Below, in pieces: positions 1-9,869 of a stretch of DNA of 64,000 nucleotides (positions within the stretch are counted from its first letter, which is position 1; the number at the start of each line of letters is the position of its first letter). The position numbers were made by a program, and so were the translations under genes. Where the stretch lies: positions 682,001-746,000 of the forward strand of contig JAPZLL010000002.1 of assembly GCA_036250225.1 (NCBI GenBank), given 5' to 3'. Under the pieces are notes generated by a model, which ran no database searches, had not been told where the DNA came from, and worked only from the letters and a program-made list of their open reading frames with translations. This DNA is from Cercophora sp. LCS_1. Lineage: Eukaryota > Ascomycota > Sordariomycetes > Sordariales > Lasiosphaeriaceae.

Positions 1-1
1 A

Positions 2-616
2 CCGCACTACGCACAGGATCCACCACAGTTGCAGATACAGGTCCCTGCTACGCCGCAGGAGGATGTACCGCTCATCATCAGCACGCCAAAAGGTGTGACT
101 GGTGCCTTTGACCCCCCGGACCGGCGAATTTCAGGACGACGCGCGGAAACTCCGATCCTTGCACCGGTACCACGCCATCCACGCCCCACGGCACAGGCTG
201 TCCTTCGCCCCACAGTTGAGCGGTTAGAAAACATTTACACCTCGGCACAAGGCGGACCTCAAGCAGTTGGTCCATCCAGCTTTCTGAGCCCTCGCGGAGG
301 ATCTGGTTCCGGATCGGTATCTACGAATACGCGCGTAGCTAGCCTCAATCGAAAGCAGAGCAGGGCAGAACGAAGCGCAGCCAAGAACATTGCAGATGCA
401 AAGCGACGCGGATGGGCTGGCAGGACTAAGAGCAGCAAGAGAAAAAAGAAGCAGCAAGAGCGGGACTTTGACGCGGCGAGCAGCGCGGCATGGACCGACG
501 TCACGACGTTTAGTCACCGATCGCTTGGCTTTGGGAGAAACAGGGGCGGAAACAACAATGACCTTGCTGCCGGGCAGCAAGGAAAAGCAGATAAGAACAA
601 GTGTGTTATGATGTAA
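2..616 (+). CDS. 3' part of an unrecognised protein ending in a CaaX prenylation box
   Basis: The reading frame is open from the window edge (frame beginning at base 2) to TAA at 614-616, so the N-terminus lies outside. About 204 residues are visible. They are low-complexity and polar, with a Pro-rich first part, a Ser/Gly stretch, and then a strongly basic patch (KSSKRKKKQQER). The last four residues are CVMM, preceded by Lys, which fits a CaaX box; a final Met usually directs farnesylation. A basic region plus CaaX is a known membrane-targeting arrangement, so this is probably a membrane-anchored regulatory protein. No enzymatic domain is visible in this part, and it is not a small GTPase fold. 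I do not recognise the family. The prenylation call is inference from the motif alone. Confidence 0.7.
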   Translation, partial: PHYAQDPPQLQIQVPATPQEDVPLIISTPKGVTGAFDPPDRRISGRRAETPILAPVPRHPRPTAQAVLRPTVERLENIYTSAQGGPQAVGPSSFLSPRGGSGSGSVSTNTRVASLNRKQSRAERSAAKNIADAKRRGWAGRTKSSKRKKKQQERDFDAASSAAWTDVTTFSHRSLGFGRNRGGNNNDLAAGQQGKADKNKCVMM

Positions 617-905
617 GAATGGCCAACATCTTTTGGATTCTCATCCTGGGATAACGGGACTTGAATTGTCGGAACAGTTGGGTTATATAGACCAGCCGAT
701 CGCTCGTTCGAGGCTGTGAGATCAAAGGCGCCAAGTAACGATGATATGTATGTTTTGGCACCAGGTAATGTGTGTGTTGCTTTGGATTGAATATGATACC
801 AGATAGCAGAACTTGGATTACATTCAGGCCATTCCAATATTACGAACCCGAAACCGCATGTTATTGCCTCAACAGCTCCGCTAAACAAGAAAACAACGTA
901 AATTC

Positions 906-1163
906 TTAGGCGCCACCCCTCTTAGCAACCTCGCTCCTCCCCAAACCCTCCATCTCGCGTCTCATATCGGCTTCCGGGCCACCCTGGGACGAACCAGCTG
1001 TGCCCTGCTTCCCGGGCACATGCTCAGCCGTTACCTTTTCCGTGGACGAAGGCGTGTCGTTGATGTGGGATTTGACGTCTTGGGAGAGTTTGGGAAGGCA
1101 GGTTTCGGCTGGTGGGCCGTCGGTCGTGCCGATGTCGTTGCCTCTGCAGGAGTTTGTTGCCAT
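906..1163 (-). CDS. Small hydrophilic hypothetical protein (85 aa)
   Basis: A single uninterrupted ORF runs from ATG at 1163 to TAA at 906. It encodes 85 hydrophilic residues with no signal peptide or membrane segment. It starts MATNSCRGND, has a mid-region rich in Thr, Ser, Glu and Gly, and ends in a short charged stretch (MRREMEGLGRSEVAKRGGA). Composition looks like a natural small disordered fungal protein, not a random ORF, and no competing gene overlaps it. It lies tail-to-tail with the CaaX gene, 289 bp away. I do not recognise the family and assign no function. Homologues in related species would be needed to confirm that it is translated. Confidence 0.45.
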   Translation of the reverse strand: MATNSCRGNDIGTTDGPPAETCLPKLSQDVKSHINDTPSSTEKVTAEHVPGKQGTAGSSQGGPEADMRREMEGLGRSEVAKRGGA

Positions 1164-2205
1164 TTTGTGGGTGATTGTTGATGGGAGTATTTTTATGGGA
1201 TTGTTTGTTTGGAATGCGTAGGTCTTTTAAATGAGCTACAAAAGGCGGTATGAGAGTCAGTTGTGTATGTGGAAAGAGGGAGATCATGGTGTTGTTCTTT
1301 GAGTGCGTGCGAGGTGGTTCAGGAGCGATGATGTCACTGCTTGGTCTGATAGCCCGATAAGGTAACAAACGGCGTTGATGGCGTGGGGGGCAAACAAACA
1401 AACAAACAAACAACCACACTCAAGGATAATGGTGGATGGTTGCGGTTTTAGTGTACTGTGCAGTGTTGAAGGATATTGAATATTGAGAGGCGTTTGGGCA
1501 TATTAATGGTGCCGGAAAGGATGGAGGACAAACCAGTTTGGAAGACTGGACGCAAAGTATGGTCAGCTGGATCTGGTACGCCGTTTCGTATCATATACCT
1601 GCCGGGCAGTAAAGCTTAACTGCAGTACTTTTTTCCAATGGCTCTGTATTACAGCTCTCGGTAAAGCGCAGTTTCCAGTTCTGTGAGACAGATCTTAGGT
1701 ATGAGTTCGGGTCCAAAACGTCGAGGGAGGACAATGGGATAAAGTGTAGAGTATCAGCGATGAATTTACGGAGGGCTCGTTGACTGCATACTGGCGAAAA
1801 CTGAGACTTGTGACGACTACCACTGGGGGTCAGAATCAGATTGATGTTTGTGCAGTTGGTTTACTTCAGCAATGCCGTTCAGGGGTTGAATTGGTACATG
1901 GGCTGGGCCATGAGGGAACTGTTGTTGCGCCGCCACATCACACCACCCACTCCAAATTGCCTACCTAGAAGACCAATTGATCAAGGCAGAAAGCAACCCC
2001 AAGGCTCGTATCGTGTATAATAATCATCCGGGTGAAGGAGGCAATGTTGAAGACGAGTATCATCAGCTGTTCGGTTGTCCGCGGGCCAAAGTGGGGCCAC
2101 GATGCAGACTTGCTGTGAGCAATGCAATGTGGAATCTCAGGGCACTGACACCAAAACTGAGCATCAACGCCAACCACACCACTCTCTCGAGATGCCCAAA
2201 CAATC
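1164..2205. other. Intergenic, divergent promoter region with a CAAA microsatellite
   Basis: No supportable gene lies here; the ORFs are short and their composition looks random. A CAAA tetranucleotide repeat (about five units) sits at about 1390-1412. The stretch must hold the promoters of the 85-residue ORF (-) and the gene starting at 2206 (+). Confidence 0.5.
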
Positions 2206-3458
2206 ATGGCATCGACAACACCACCAATAAGACCAGCCAGAAGGCTTCTCGCCTCACTGCGCAGCTACCGCGCAAGGTCCAATATCTCAACACTCAGTAC
2301 ACCAAACGCAATCTCAATTGCCCTGAATCCATCAACCACATCAAAAGTAAACCGTTCCCATCTCACCATCTCCAACACAAACTAATTTATATGCAGGACC
2401 AACTCCTCACCACAATCAAATCCGCCCTCCCTCAATTGACAACCCCATCCTCGGCAATCCTCCTTTTTTCCAAAACTCTCACTCCTCAAATCACAGACCC
2501 CTCCTTCCTCCTTTCACTCTTCCCTTCACCCCGGAACCTCACCGTCCTCGCCGCAGCAGTCGACTCAATTCCCTACTTTCAAAACAATGCTTTCCAACCG
2601 ACCCAGGGCATATCCCTCCTCCACAGCCCTTCATCTCTCTTCAAACCAGAGTCGCCAACCTTTGCAGCCCTTGATTTCCACCTCTCCCCTCTAGGAACCC
2701 ACTCAATCAAGACAACACTCCCGCTCGCCAACACCGTTTTCCAAAATGGAAAACAACACACCATATTCACCACCACGTGGACTGACGGGCGCGTTTCTTC
2801 CCAAGCCGAAGCAACCCGTATAGCCGTAAGACTCGATACAGGGTCAAAATCGAGACTGGAGATACCAATGATACCCATCACGCCTCCACGACGTATCGTA
2901 GAGGGGCTAGGGAATATCCTCACCCTTGTTGAGCGCAATGGCAAGGGGGAGCCTGCGTCCAAGGAGCTGGAGGAGGTGATTCCAAAGTTGCTGCAGCAGA
3001 GGGCAACGCCGGGGGGTACGTCTGTCTGGGCGGTGTTACGGCCTGAGGGTGGGGAAGAGAGACGGGTTGGCGAACGGGGTGTTCAGGTGAGGAAGGTGTT
3101 GAGTGGTGGTGGAGGGTGGGGGAAGAAGATGGGGTTGTTATCGCTGGATCCGGATGTCGAGGTGGGATTGGGAGAGGAGGAGGATATTGAGCTGTTTGCG
3201 CGGGATTTTATGGGCAAGGGGATGACGGGGTCGGTGCAGTTTGTTGTTGAGCCGTGGGTGGCCCATGAGGGAAGGGAGGAGAAGGGTGTGGTGGTGGGTA
3301 CGCAGGCGGAGGGGGGCGAGGTGGTGGTTGAGGGGATACATATTCAGAAGGGCGTTTTTGGGGGTTGTTCTGGGAATGGGATTTATGTGAGTTCCAAGGG
3401 GGAGGGTGTGACTACAAGAGTGGATATGGGTGGCTCTTACGTTGTGGCTGGGTTTTGA
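2206..3458 (+). CDS. Conserved fungal protein with mitochondrial presequence (possible FIST-like fold)
   Basis: Two exons, 2206-2346 and 2397-3458, give 400 residues. The 50-bp phase-0 intron starts GTAAAC, has an ACTAAT branch point and ends ATGCAG. Exon 1 is in a different frame from exon 2 and encodes 47 residues beginning MASTTPPIRPARRLLASLRS. It is rich in Arg, Ser and Ala and free of acidic residues, as expected of a mitochondrial targeting peptide. That makes ATG 2206 a better start than upstream or intron-internal ATGs in the exon 2 frame. Exon 2 encodes a mixed alpha/beta protein with a VDSIP motif near the start, a Gly-rich GGGGWGKKMGLLSLDP segment and a GCSGNGIY segment near the C-terminus. 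These recall fungal FIST-domain proteins, but I cannot verify the family. Function unknown; a soluble mitochondrial location is inferred. Confidence 0.75.
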
Positions 3459-4006
3459 GTTGAAAGACTACATTCCCGTTGAATCTGGGGTCTCAGGCTT
3501 GAACCTGAAAATAGAGACGATACTAGCCATTTTGCGGCGATGGGACTTGTAGTCCTGAAAACCGCACCACTTCCGGGAGGGGCATGTCACGCCGAGCTCG
3601 TTGATGAGCCTGACATTTGCTCCTTCCTGTATAACAACTCCAAAATATACAATAACTATTGGAGGAAGGAACATATCAACGGGTTTATGTAATCGCACTT
3701 AGTGTGTCTCGACATTGATGGGTGCGCTTGCCTTCGAAGCATTGAGGCCAAGCACGCAATCATGCCATCGGATTTAACTTGCAAACCGTCCGAGATCAAC
3801 CCCTCAACTTCACCTCCTAAACGCTCAAGTGCGGAAATAACCACCATACAGAGCCTCATCTTTCAGAACACGTAATTGAGCTTGGCACGACATATACTCC
3901 CCAGTTTCTGCAATTTTGTAAGCCCTTTCGCATGCGCCGTCAGTGAATACCAGTTACCGTAGCTGATCCCTGAAGCGCCTTGGACATCAACCTCATCTCG
4001 CTCGAC
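3459..4006. other. Intergenic; two weak minus-strand ORFs, not called
   Basis: Between two plus-strand genes. Minus-strand ORFs at 3656-3859 and 3468-3698 overlap in different frames. One has a short ankyrin-like phrase (EGANVRLINELGV), but no splice pattern joins them convincingly. The region may hold a gene relic or simply the 3' UTR and promoter. Confidence 0.35.
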
Positions 4007-5108
4007 ATGGCGGACAGCGCAGCCAATGACACCGCTCGCCCAACAGTCGGCATCATATCCCTCGGCGATATGGGCAGCGGACTCGCCAGGCTTCTAATTG
4101 CCCACGGCTACACCGTGGTGACCAACCTCACCGGCAGAAGGCATGTCCTCTTTCCTGGGTAGGCAGTCTCTTGGCCCAGCTGATAGTCCCTCAGTGAAGA
4201 CACACTTACCCGCGCCCGCGAAACCGGCGCTGTTCTACTCCCCTCAGATACAGACCTTGTCACCCGCAGCGAAATAATTCTCTCAGTCGTTCCCCCTCGT
4301 GATGCCTACGATACAGCTCTACGCATCGTAACCGCCCTAACCGACCTCCCACCACTCACACGCCCCCTCTACTTCGCCGACATGGTAAACCACGCTCCTT
4401 CCTCTTATAATGCTTTGTTAACCTCCCTCTTAGAACGCAACCTCCCCTAGAACCGTTCGCGGCATTTACTCTCTCTTCACCCCTCTCACCCAAGCCGACG
4501 TACGCTTCCTAGACGGCTCCATCCTCGGCGGCCCGCCCCTTCCACCCTTGCCAGATGCTCCCAAGTCATTGAGCCCCGGTGAGGACTGGTCTTTCCGTCC
4601 CCTCCTCCCTACCTCAGGCCCAACTCCCCTTCCCTACCCCCATCTCACCACCCTCCTCCGAATGCGCCACATCTCCCCCGACGTCGGGGCCGCCTCTGGT
4701 CTGAAAATGTGCTTCGCCTCTCTATCCAAGGGCTTCACCGCTATCGCGGTTCAAACAGTTGCCACGGCAAAGCGACTGGGCGTGTTTACCGACCTGACGG
4801 ACGCCCTGAGGGAGCTGACGCCCGCTAATCTGGAGCGCACGGAAAAGGCCGTGTTCAGCATGGCACCCAAGGCGTACCGATGGGTGCGGGAGATGGAGGA
4901 GATTAGTGCTACGCACGCGGGCGAGGGCGAGGATGGGGGATGGGGGGAGGAGTTCATCTTTCGCGGCGCAGCTGAGGTGTTTAGAACTGTGGCAGAGGAC
5001 ACGGTGCTGGGACAGGAGAAAATTGGAAAGCGGGATAGGGGCAAGAATGCAGAAGATGTGGCAGAGGCTGTCGTTGAGGGGCTGAAAAAGAGGAGGAAGA
5101 CAGAGTGA
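4007..5108 (+). CDS. 6-phosphogluconate dehydrogenase-like NADP-binding oxidoreductase
   Basis: Three exons, 4007-4140, 4195-4384 and 4434-5108, give 332 residues. The N-terminus holds a Rossmann dinucleotide-binding motif (VGIISLGDMGSGLARLL) at about residues 14-30. It is followed by the usual beta-hydroxyacid dehydrogenase pattern, including SEIILSVVPPRDA and FADMNATSPRTV. The C-terminal half carries GAASGLKMCFASLSKGFTAI at about 230, matching the substrate and catalytic-Lys helix (GxxGxxK) of this superfamily. Related fungal proteins pair an NADP-binding 6PGDH domain with a DUF1932-type C-terminal domain; their substrate is unknown. The protein is shorter than true 6-phosphogluconate dehydrogenase and lacks its dimer tail, so it is not the pentose-phosphate enzyme. 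Intron 1 is a GC-AG intron: splicing at AAG/GCATGT is the only join that keeps the conserved TGRSEDTLTRARETGA reading. The C-terminus is Lys/Arg-rich. Confidence 0.85.
4141..4194 (+). other. GC-AG intron in the 6PGDH-like gene
   Basis: This 54-bp intron starts with GCATGT instead of GT and ends CCCTCAG, with a possible GCTGATAG branch site. Joining AG at 4139-4140 to T at 4195 keeps frame and gives the continuous motif TGRSEDTLTRARETGA. No GT donor nearby does so. Confidence 0.75.
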
Positions 5109-5198
5109 TGTCCTGTCATGTTACATGCCAGCTTCGCTAATCGTTCCAAAAGAAATATTGAACGCTACTTGTTGTCGCTGTTTGACTTTTGCGCTCGC

Positions 5199-6829
5199 CT
5201 ACTCAATCATGTCGATGTCGTCACCCTGGGCCGCCGTGGCGCCTGCGTTGCCGTTGCCGTTGCCGTTACCGTTACCAGCCGCGGCGGGGGTGGGATTGAA
5301 GTAGTCCACCATCTCGGCATCGAGCTCCTCCTGTGTCTTCTTAAGACGACCGTCTCGACCACCACGACCGGCACCTCTCTCGCCTCTCTCAGCCCTATCG
5401 CCACCCCTGTCACCACCACCACCCCTTCTACCTCCACCGTCGCGACGAGCACCAGGCCGACGTCCATTCTCGCGCCGTCTTGGCAGCGGGCTGCGGGAAC
5501 GGCTGCCGCGCCCGCCAGGTCTGTACCTATCGATTCCCTTGCGGGCAGCCTCTTCGTCCGAGTTGCGATGAGGCGAAAGCGATCGCGAGCGACCGCCGGG
5601 AACTGTGATGCGCTCAGCGAGCGGGCGGCCCGGAACAACTGCCGAGTCAAAGGGGTTGCGCCTGGGGCCACTAGGACCGCTTGGCGTCATCGTGATTCGG
5701 ATCGGTTGGCCTGCCGCTGTGAGTTTCAAGCTCTGCCACGTGGACGCTATGTCATGACCTACCGGCAGCGTTGGCTCCGTCAAATTCGGCAATAGCTTTC
5801 TTCGCATCGGCGTGGGTCTCGTATGTGACGAATGCGGTGCCCTCGGAGCGACCGGCCCGGTCGTACTTGATTTCCAGGTTGACAATGGGACCGATGCCCG
5901 AAAAGAGACCCTAGATTGCTGTGAGTAACAGAGTTATCCGTTGGATCGCAGGAGAATTCTCACCTCGAGGTCATCTTGGGTCAATTCGTAGTGAACGTTG
6001 TCGACGCGCAGCTTTGTGCCTCTGGAGTCGCTGGGATCTTTGTGTGAGCCCGACACCATCCCTCTTTGAACTCAATGTTTCCCTACCTGTACGCCTCGGG
6101 CGAAGGTCTTCTTCTCTGCGCGGATCGTCGGTTTCCTGGTCGGTTGTTAGTATATCGTCTCGCAATTTCGCAAACACTTGTAAGCGCTGAAAGCTTCGTA
6201 CCGCCATCATCATATCTGTCGTGAACCCACTCGCTACAGTGACAACCCGTCAGTTATGTCTCATGGAGAGAGCAGGCCGCTCGGCTGGAGGGGGAAGGGA
6301 AATATCGTACGAGTCAAGGTTTCTCGGCGCGTCGTCTCTGAAGGGCTGTGTACCGCCATAAAAAGATCGGGAGCTGGTTAGCTATTTGCTTTTCAACTTA
6401 GCTTCTTTCCCTCGGTCGGGGGATCCGAGGCTAATCGAGCACACAAGTCGTTTTGATCCGGCTGCGTTCGATAAATCCGCGAGGCGACCGACCGGGAGGA
6501 AGCGGTATATATGCATATAGGTCTAGGAGGGGGGAGGAGGGCATTCAACCTAGCCCAAGAGTTGGTTGGCATGGGCTTTGGTTCTAGGTTGTTTCGCGGC
6601 GTGCACGGTACCTTTCTAACACCATCGCGGGGATACTGGTCCTGTCGGTCGCGGTCGCGACGCTGGCCGCGGTTGTTGCCTCGATTGCCGCGAGGGCCAC
6701 GGCCGTTCTGTGCCTTTTGGGTCAGCCATGTACTTGTGCCATTTTGACGTCGACGCCTCTTGCTCCTGCACTCACCTGCGGACGCTCCGCGAGAATCTCG
6801 TCAAGGCTTTGGTCGAGACCGCGACTCAT
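5199..6829 (-). CDS. yra1: mRNA export factor Yra1/ALY/REF
   Basis: Eight exons on the minus strand: 6829-6776, 6713-6612, 6345-6311, 6233-6202, 6135-6087, 6030-5964, 5910-5763 and 5710-5199. They give 332 residues. The N-terminal UAP56-binding helix is visible (MSRGLDQSLDEILAERP), followed by an RGG/Arg-rich segment. A single RRM spans about residues 108-185 (LRVDNVHYELTQDDL, then EGTAFVTYETHADA). A long Arg/Gly/Ser region follows, and a conserved C-terminal motif (LKKTQEELDAEMVDYF) comes before a GN-repeat and DDIDMIE. Yra1/ALY is the TREX adaptor that recruits the Mex67 export receptor to mRNA in the nucleus. Exon 2 could start 6 nt later, at a second in-frame AG. Intron 2 (266 bp) is much longer than the others (52-77 bp). 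The start context is CCACC-ATG. Confidence 0.93.
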
Positions 6830-7679
6830 GGTGGGCTGAGTTGTAGTTGAAGTTGTTGAATTGGGAAGGGAAAAGCGGGAGGAGTCGTGGGTTTTAGTAG
6901 GTCGGCTGAAAATGGCCTGCAGTTGATTCGCGGCTTGGGTCGCGGCTTGGGTCGCGGCTTGGGTTGGTCGATGGAAGGAGGCTCTGTTGCCGCAGCGCCT
7001 CGAGTCAACTGTTTTGCGCGTGTGGGGCCCTGATGTGATAGGGAGCCTAAGCTTTTAAGGCTGCCATGATCTAACGGTTTGAGACGCCACCCGCCTGCGA
7101 ACGGACAGCAGCCTTGACATGTGCTGAAGAATGTGAAGAAAAACAATAAAAAAACCTGGGGGTGGACTATAACCTGATTTGAACTCATTATAATAACACT
7201 GGCTTTATGGTCAATTCACCGCCCTTCATCTATCACGGACGCAAGTGAGGCTCAACGATTCTTGTCACAGCCGGACCAAGGACATGGCAGTCATCACATC
7301 ACCGCAAACCTCAGAGTGCTTCGTCAAAAACAGCCCTCTTTTCAGTCTACCTCTCATTTTAGTAAACTTCGTAGAACTAGTTACAGACGAGAGTGGGAAA
7401 TTCATCAGCACATAACAAAGGAAATGAGAACCGCCCGTTTGATGGCACCAAGCAGAAGCACCATCCAAACAGATTAAGGTGCATATGCTATCCCCCAAGA
7501 GCGCTTTTTGGTGACGAAAATCACCCGATCCCAAACCCGCAAAAAACGCTGCCCTTCCCCTCTATTTGTCCGTAACACAATGCCCCCCCTCCCCGTATAT
7601 CGCTGGATGTCGGATGTTGGTGTGGATGTGTTTGGGTATGATGAGACGTAGGGACTAAGAATCTGGTATCTGTGCGGGT
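6830..7679. other. Intergenic: yra1 promoter and eIF4A 3' region
   Basis: The first part is the upstream leader of yra1, with a short repeat at about 6931-6965 (GGCTTGGGTCGC units). The rest is the 3' UTR of the eIF4A gene. ORFs here are short and overlap on both strands; none is supportable. Confidence 0.5.
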
Positions 7680-9163
7680 TTAGATGAGGTCGGCCACGTT
7701 CATCGGCATCTCCTCAATCTGGGTGCTGTAGAACTGCTCAATCTCACGCATCATGCGCACATCCTCAGCCGTAACGAAGTTGATGGCAACACCCTTACGA
7801 CCGAAACGGCCACCACGACCGATACGGTGGATGTAGTTCTCGCGGTTGGCGGGAAGGTCATAGTTGATGACCAGGGAAACCTGCTGGACATCGATACCAC
7901 GGGCAAGGAGATCGGTGGCGATCAGGACACGCGACGAACCGGACCTGAACTCCTTCATAATCAGGTCGCGCTGAGCCTGGTCCATGTCGCCGTGCATGGC
8001 AGACACGGTGAAGTCACGGGCGGTGAGCTTGTCGGTAAGCCAGTCGACCTTGCGGCGGGTGTTGCAGAAGATAACGGCCTGCGTGATAGTAACAGTCTCG
8101 TAGAGATCCGAGAGGGTGTCGAGCTTCCACTCCTCCTTCTCAACGGCGATGTAGAACTGCTTGATACCCTCGAGGGTAAGCTCGTCCTTCTTGACCAGGA
8201 TACGGACAGGGTCACGCATGAACTTGGTGGTGACCTCAAGGACATCCTGGGGCATGGTGGCGGAAAGAAGAACGACCTGGGTCGACTGGGGAAGGAGCTG
8301 GAAGATGTCGTAGATTTGCTCGGTGAAACCGCGCTAATTCCAAACGGTTAGCAGAGCTTGGTATCGACATTTTTCACCCAACTTACCGAAAGCATCTCGT
8401 CGGCCTCATCAAGAACGAACATCTTCATGGCCTCGGTCTTGAGGACACGGCGTTGGATCATGTCGTGGACACGGCCGGGGGTGCCGACAATGATCTGGGG
8501 GCCATCTTGAATGGCCTTGATGTCGTCACGAATGGCGGTACCACCAATGCAGGCGTGGGTGTCGATGTTCATGAAGTCACCGATGGCGATAACGACCTTC
8601 TGGATCTGCTGGGCAAGCTCACGGGTGGGAGCAAGGATGAGAGCCTGGCATTTCTTGAGCTCGGGGTCGATGTTCTGGAGGACCGAGATGGAGAAGGTGG
8701 CGGTCTTGCCAGTACCGGACTGGGCCTGGGCGATAACGTCGCGACCTGGAGGCTGTCAGTCGATGGCGCGCATTCAAGCATGCCGTGATTATCTTACCCT
8801 GGATGACGGGCATGATAGCGCGCTGCTGGATAGCAGACGGGCGCTCGAAACCGTAGGCATAGATACCTTGCAAGCGTCAGCGGGGCCAAGTCGCAACATT
8901 TCCTTCCTTTCTTACCACGGAGGAGCTCAGACTTGAGCTTCATGTCATCGAAAGAGTCGACGATCTCATCGTAGTTAGACTCGATCTGTCCTATAGGTGA
9001 AATTGGGTCAGCGACCGTGCTTGGTCTCGGGTTGCGGCCGTGCGATGAGGGGAAGCATTGCGGTTCTGCGCCGCCAGCGCCGGACATCACTGCACACACT
9101 CTAACGGTCGGAGCATGGGAACATACCCTCGGGGAGGTCCTCGAGTCCCTTGTCGGTAGCCAT
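7680..9163 (-). CDS. tif1: Translation initiation factor eIF4A (DEAD-box RNA helicase)
   Basis: Five exons, 9163-9127, 8990-8916, 8866-8798, 8745-8387 and 8333-7680, give 397 residues, the usual eIF4A length. All DEAD-box motifs are present: Q motif (GFERPSAIQQRAI), motif I AQSGTGKT (68-75), PTRELAQQ, TPGR, DEAD (173-176), SAT, the ARGIDVQQVSLVINYDLP segment, and motif VI HRIGRGGR. The product unwinds 5' leader structure as part of eIF4F in the cytoplasm. It starts MATDKGLEDLPEG and ends MPMNVADLI, very typical of fungal eIF4A and distinct from the nuclear exon-junction paralogue. The five-exon structure has introns of 136, 49, 52 and 53 bp. It is transcribed in the same direction as yra1 and divergently from the JmjC gene. 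Confidence 0.97.
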
Positions 9164-9869
9164 GATTGCGGTGTTGTTTCGCAAAAATTTCCAGATCCAA
9201 GCAGCCTGGCTTAGATCTAGAAATGCTTTCGAAGTGGATGGTGGGGTCAAGCGACAAAAAATCCGCAGACGTCTCGGTGAGCGCTGCAGAAGTCGGCAGG
9301 TGAAATTAGATTAGGCGAAAGGAAATAGATTCAAAGTCTCAGTATTGTACTGAGAACGATCGAATCTATGGAAATGTTCGTTGGGTCTGTTGATTTGTCC
9401 TTGTTGGAGTGTGGTGTTCAGAAGAAGGAACAAAAGCCTGAGCTGGGGGGTTGATAAAAAATTCGTTTTGGGCCTCTGGCGAACAAATTTTATTGGCCTG
9501 AGGCAGCCGTAACCCCTCCGAACCCAAAAATTTCGAAGGTGGGATGGAATGGTGGGGCAGCCGCCCAGTTCCAGGGGCAAATCCTGGCACAACCTCTCAC
9601 TGGAGCCGAATTATTTTTTTCTGTAGGGTTCGCTTTCCATTTTGCTCCGGCGCAGCGATCGCTTCAGGTTCTGCCCTCAGGCTTTCCTGGTAACGGCCGT
9701 GTGACGAGCCTCTGTACAAACTTTTTCTTGCACAATAAACCGAGGTCCTTTGAGATTTGACTCATTGTCAGCCGGCAGCACCCACCCACACCTTCGATTG
9801 TCCAACAAGGCTCGCCTCTATAAGATCTTCTTTTACCATTGGCCCGTCTGTCGGTTTCCGGGTTGAAGG
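9164..9869. promoter_or_regulatory. Divergent spacer between eIF4A (-) and F-box/JmjC (+)
   Basis: A 706-bp spacer whose two flanking genes are transcribed outward. It must contain both promoters and 5' leaders. No long ORF or TATA box is obvious. There are short T-rich runs near 9610. Confidence 0.5.

Noticed and set aside
3468..3859. Overlapping minus-strand ORFs with an ankyrin-like phrase
   Set aside because: No splice sites join them into one sensible protein; a relic cannot be shown.
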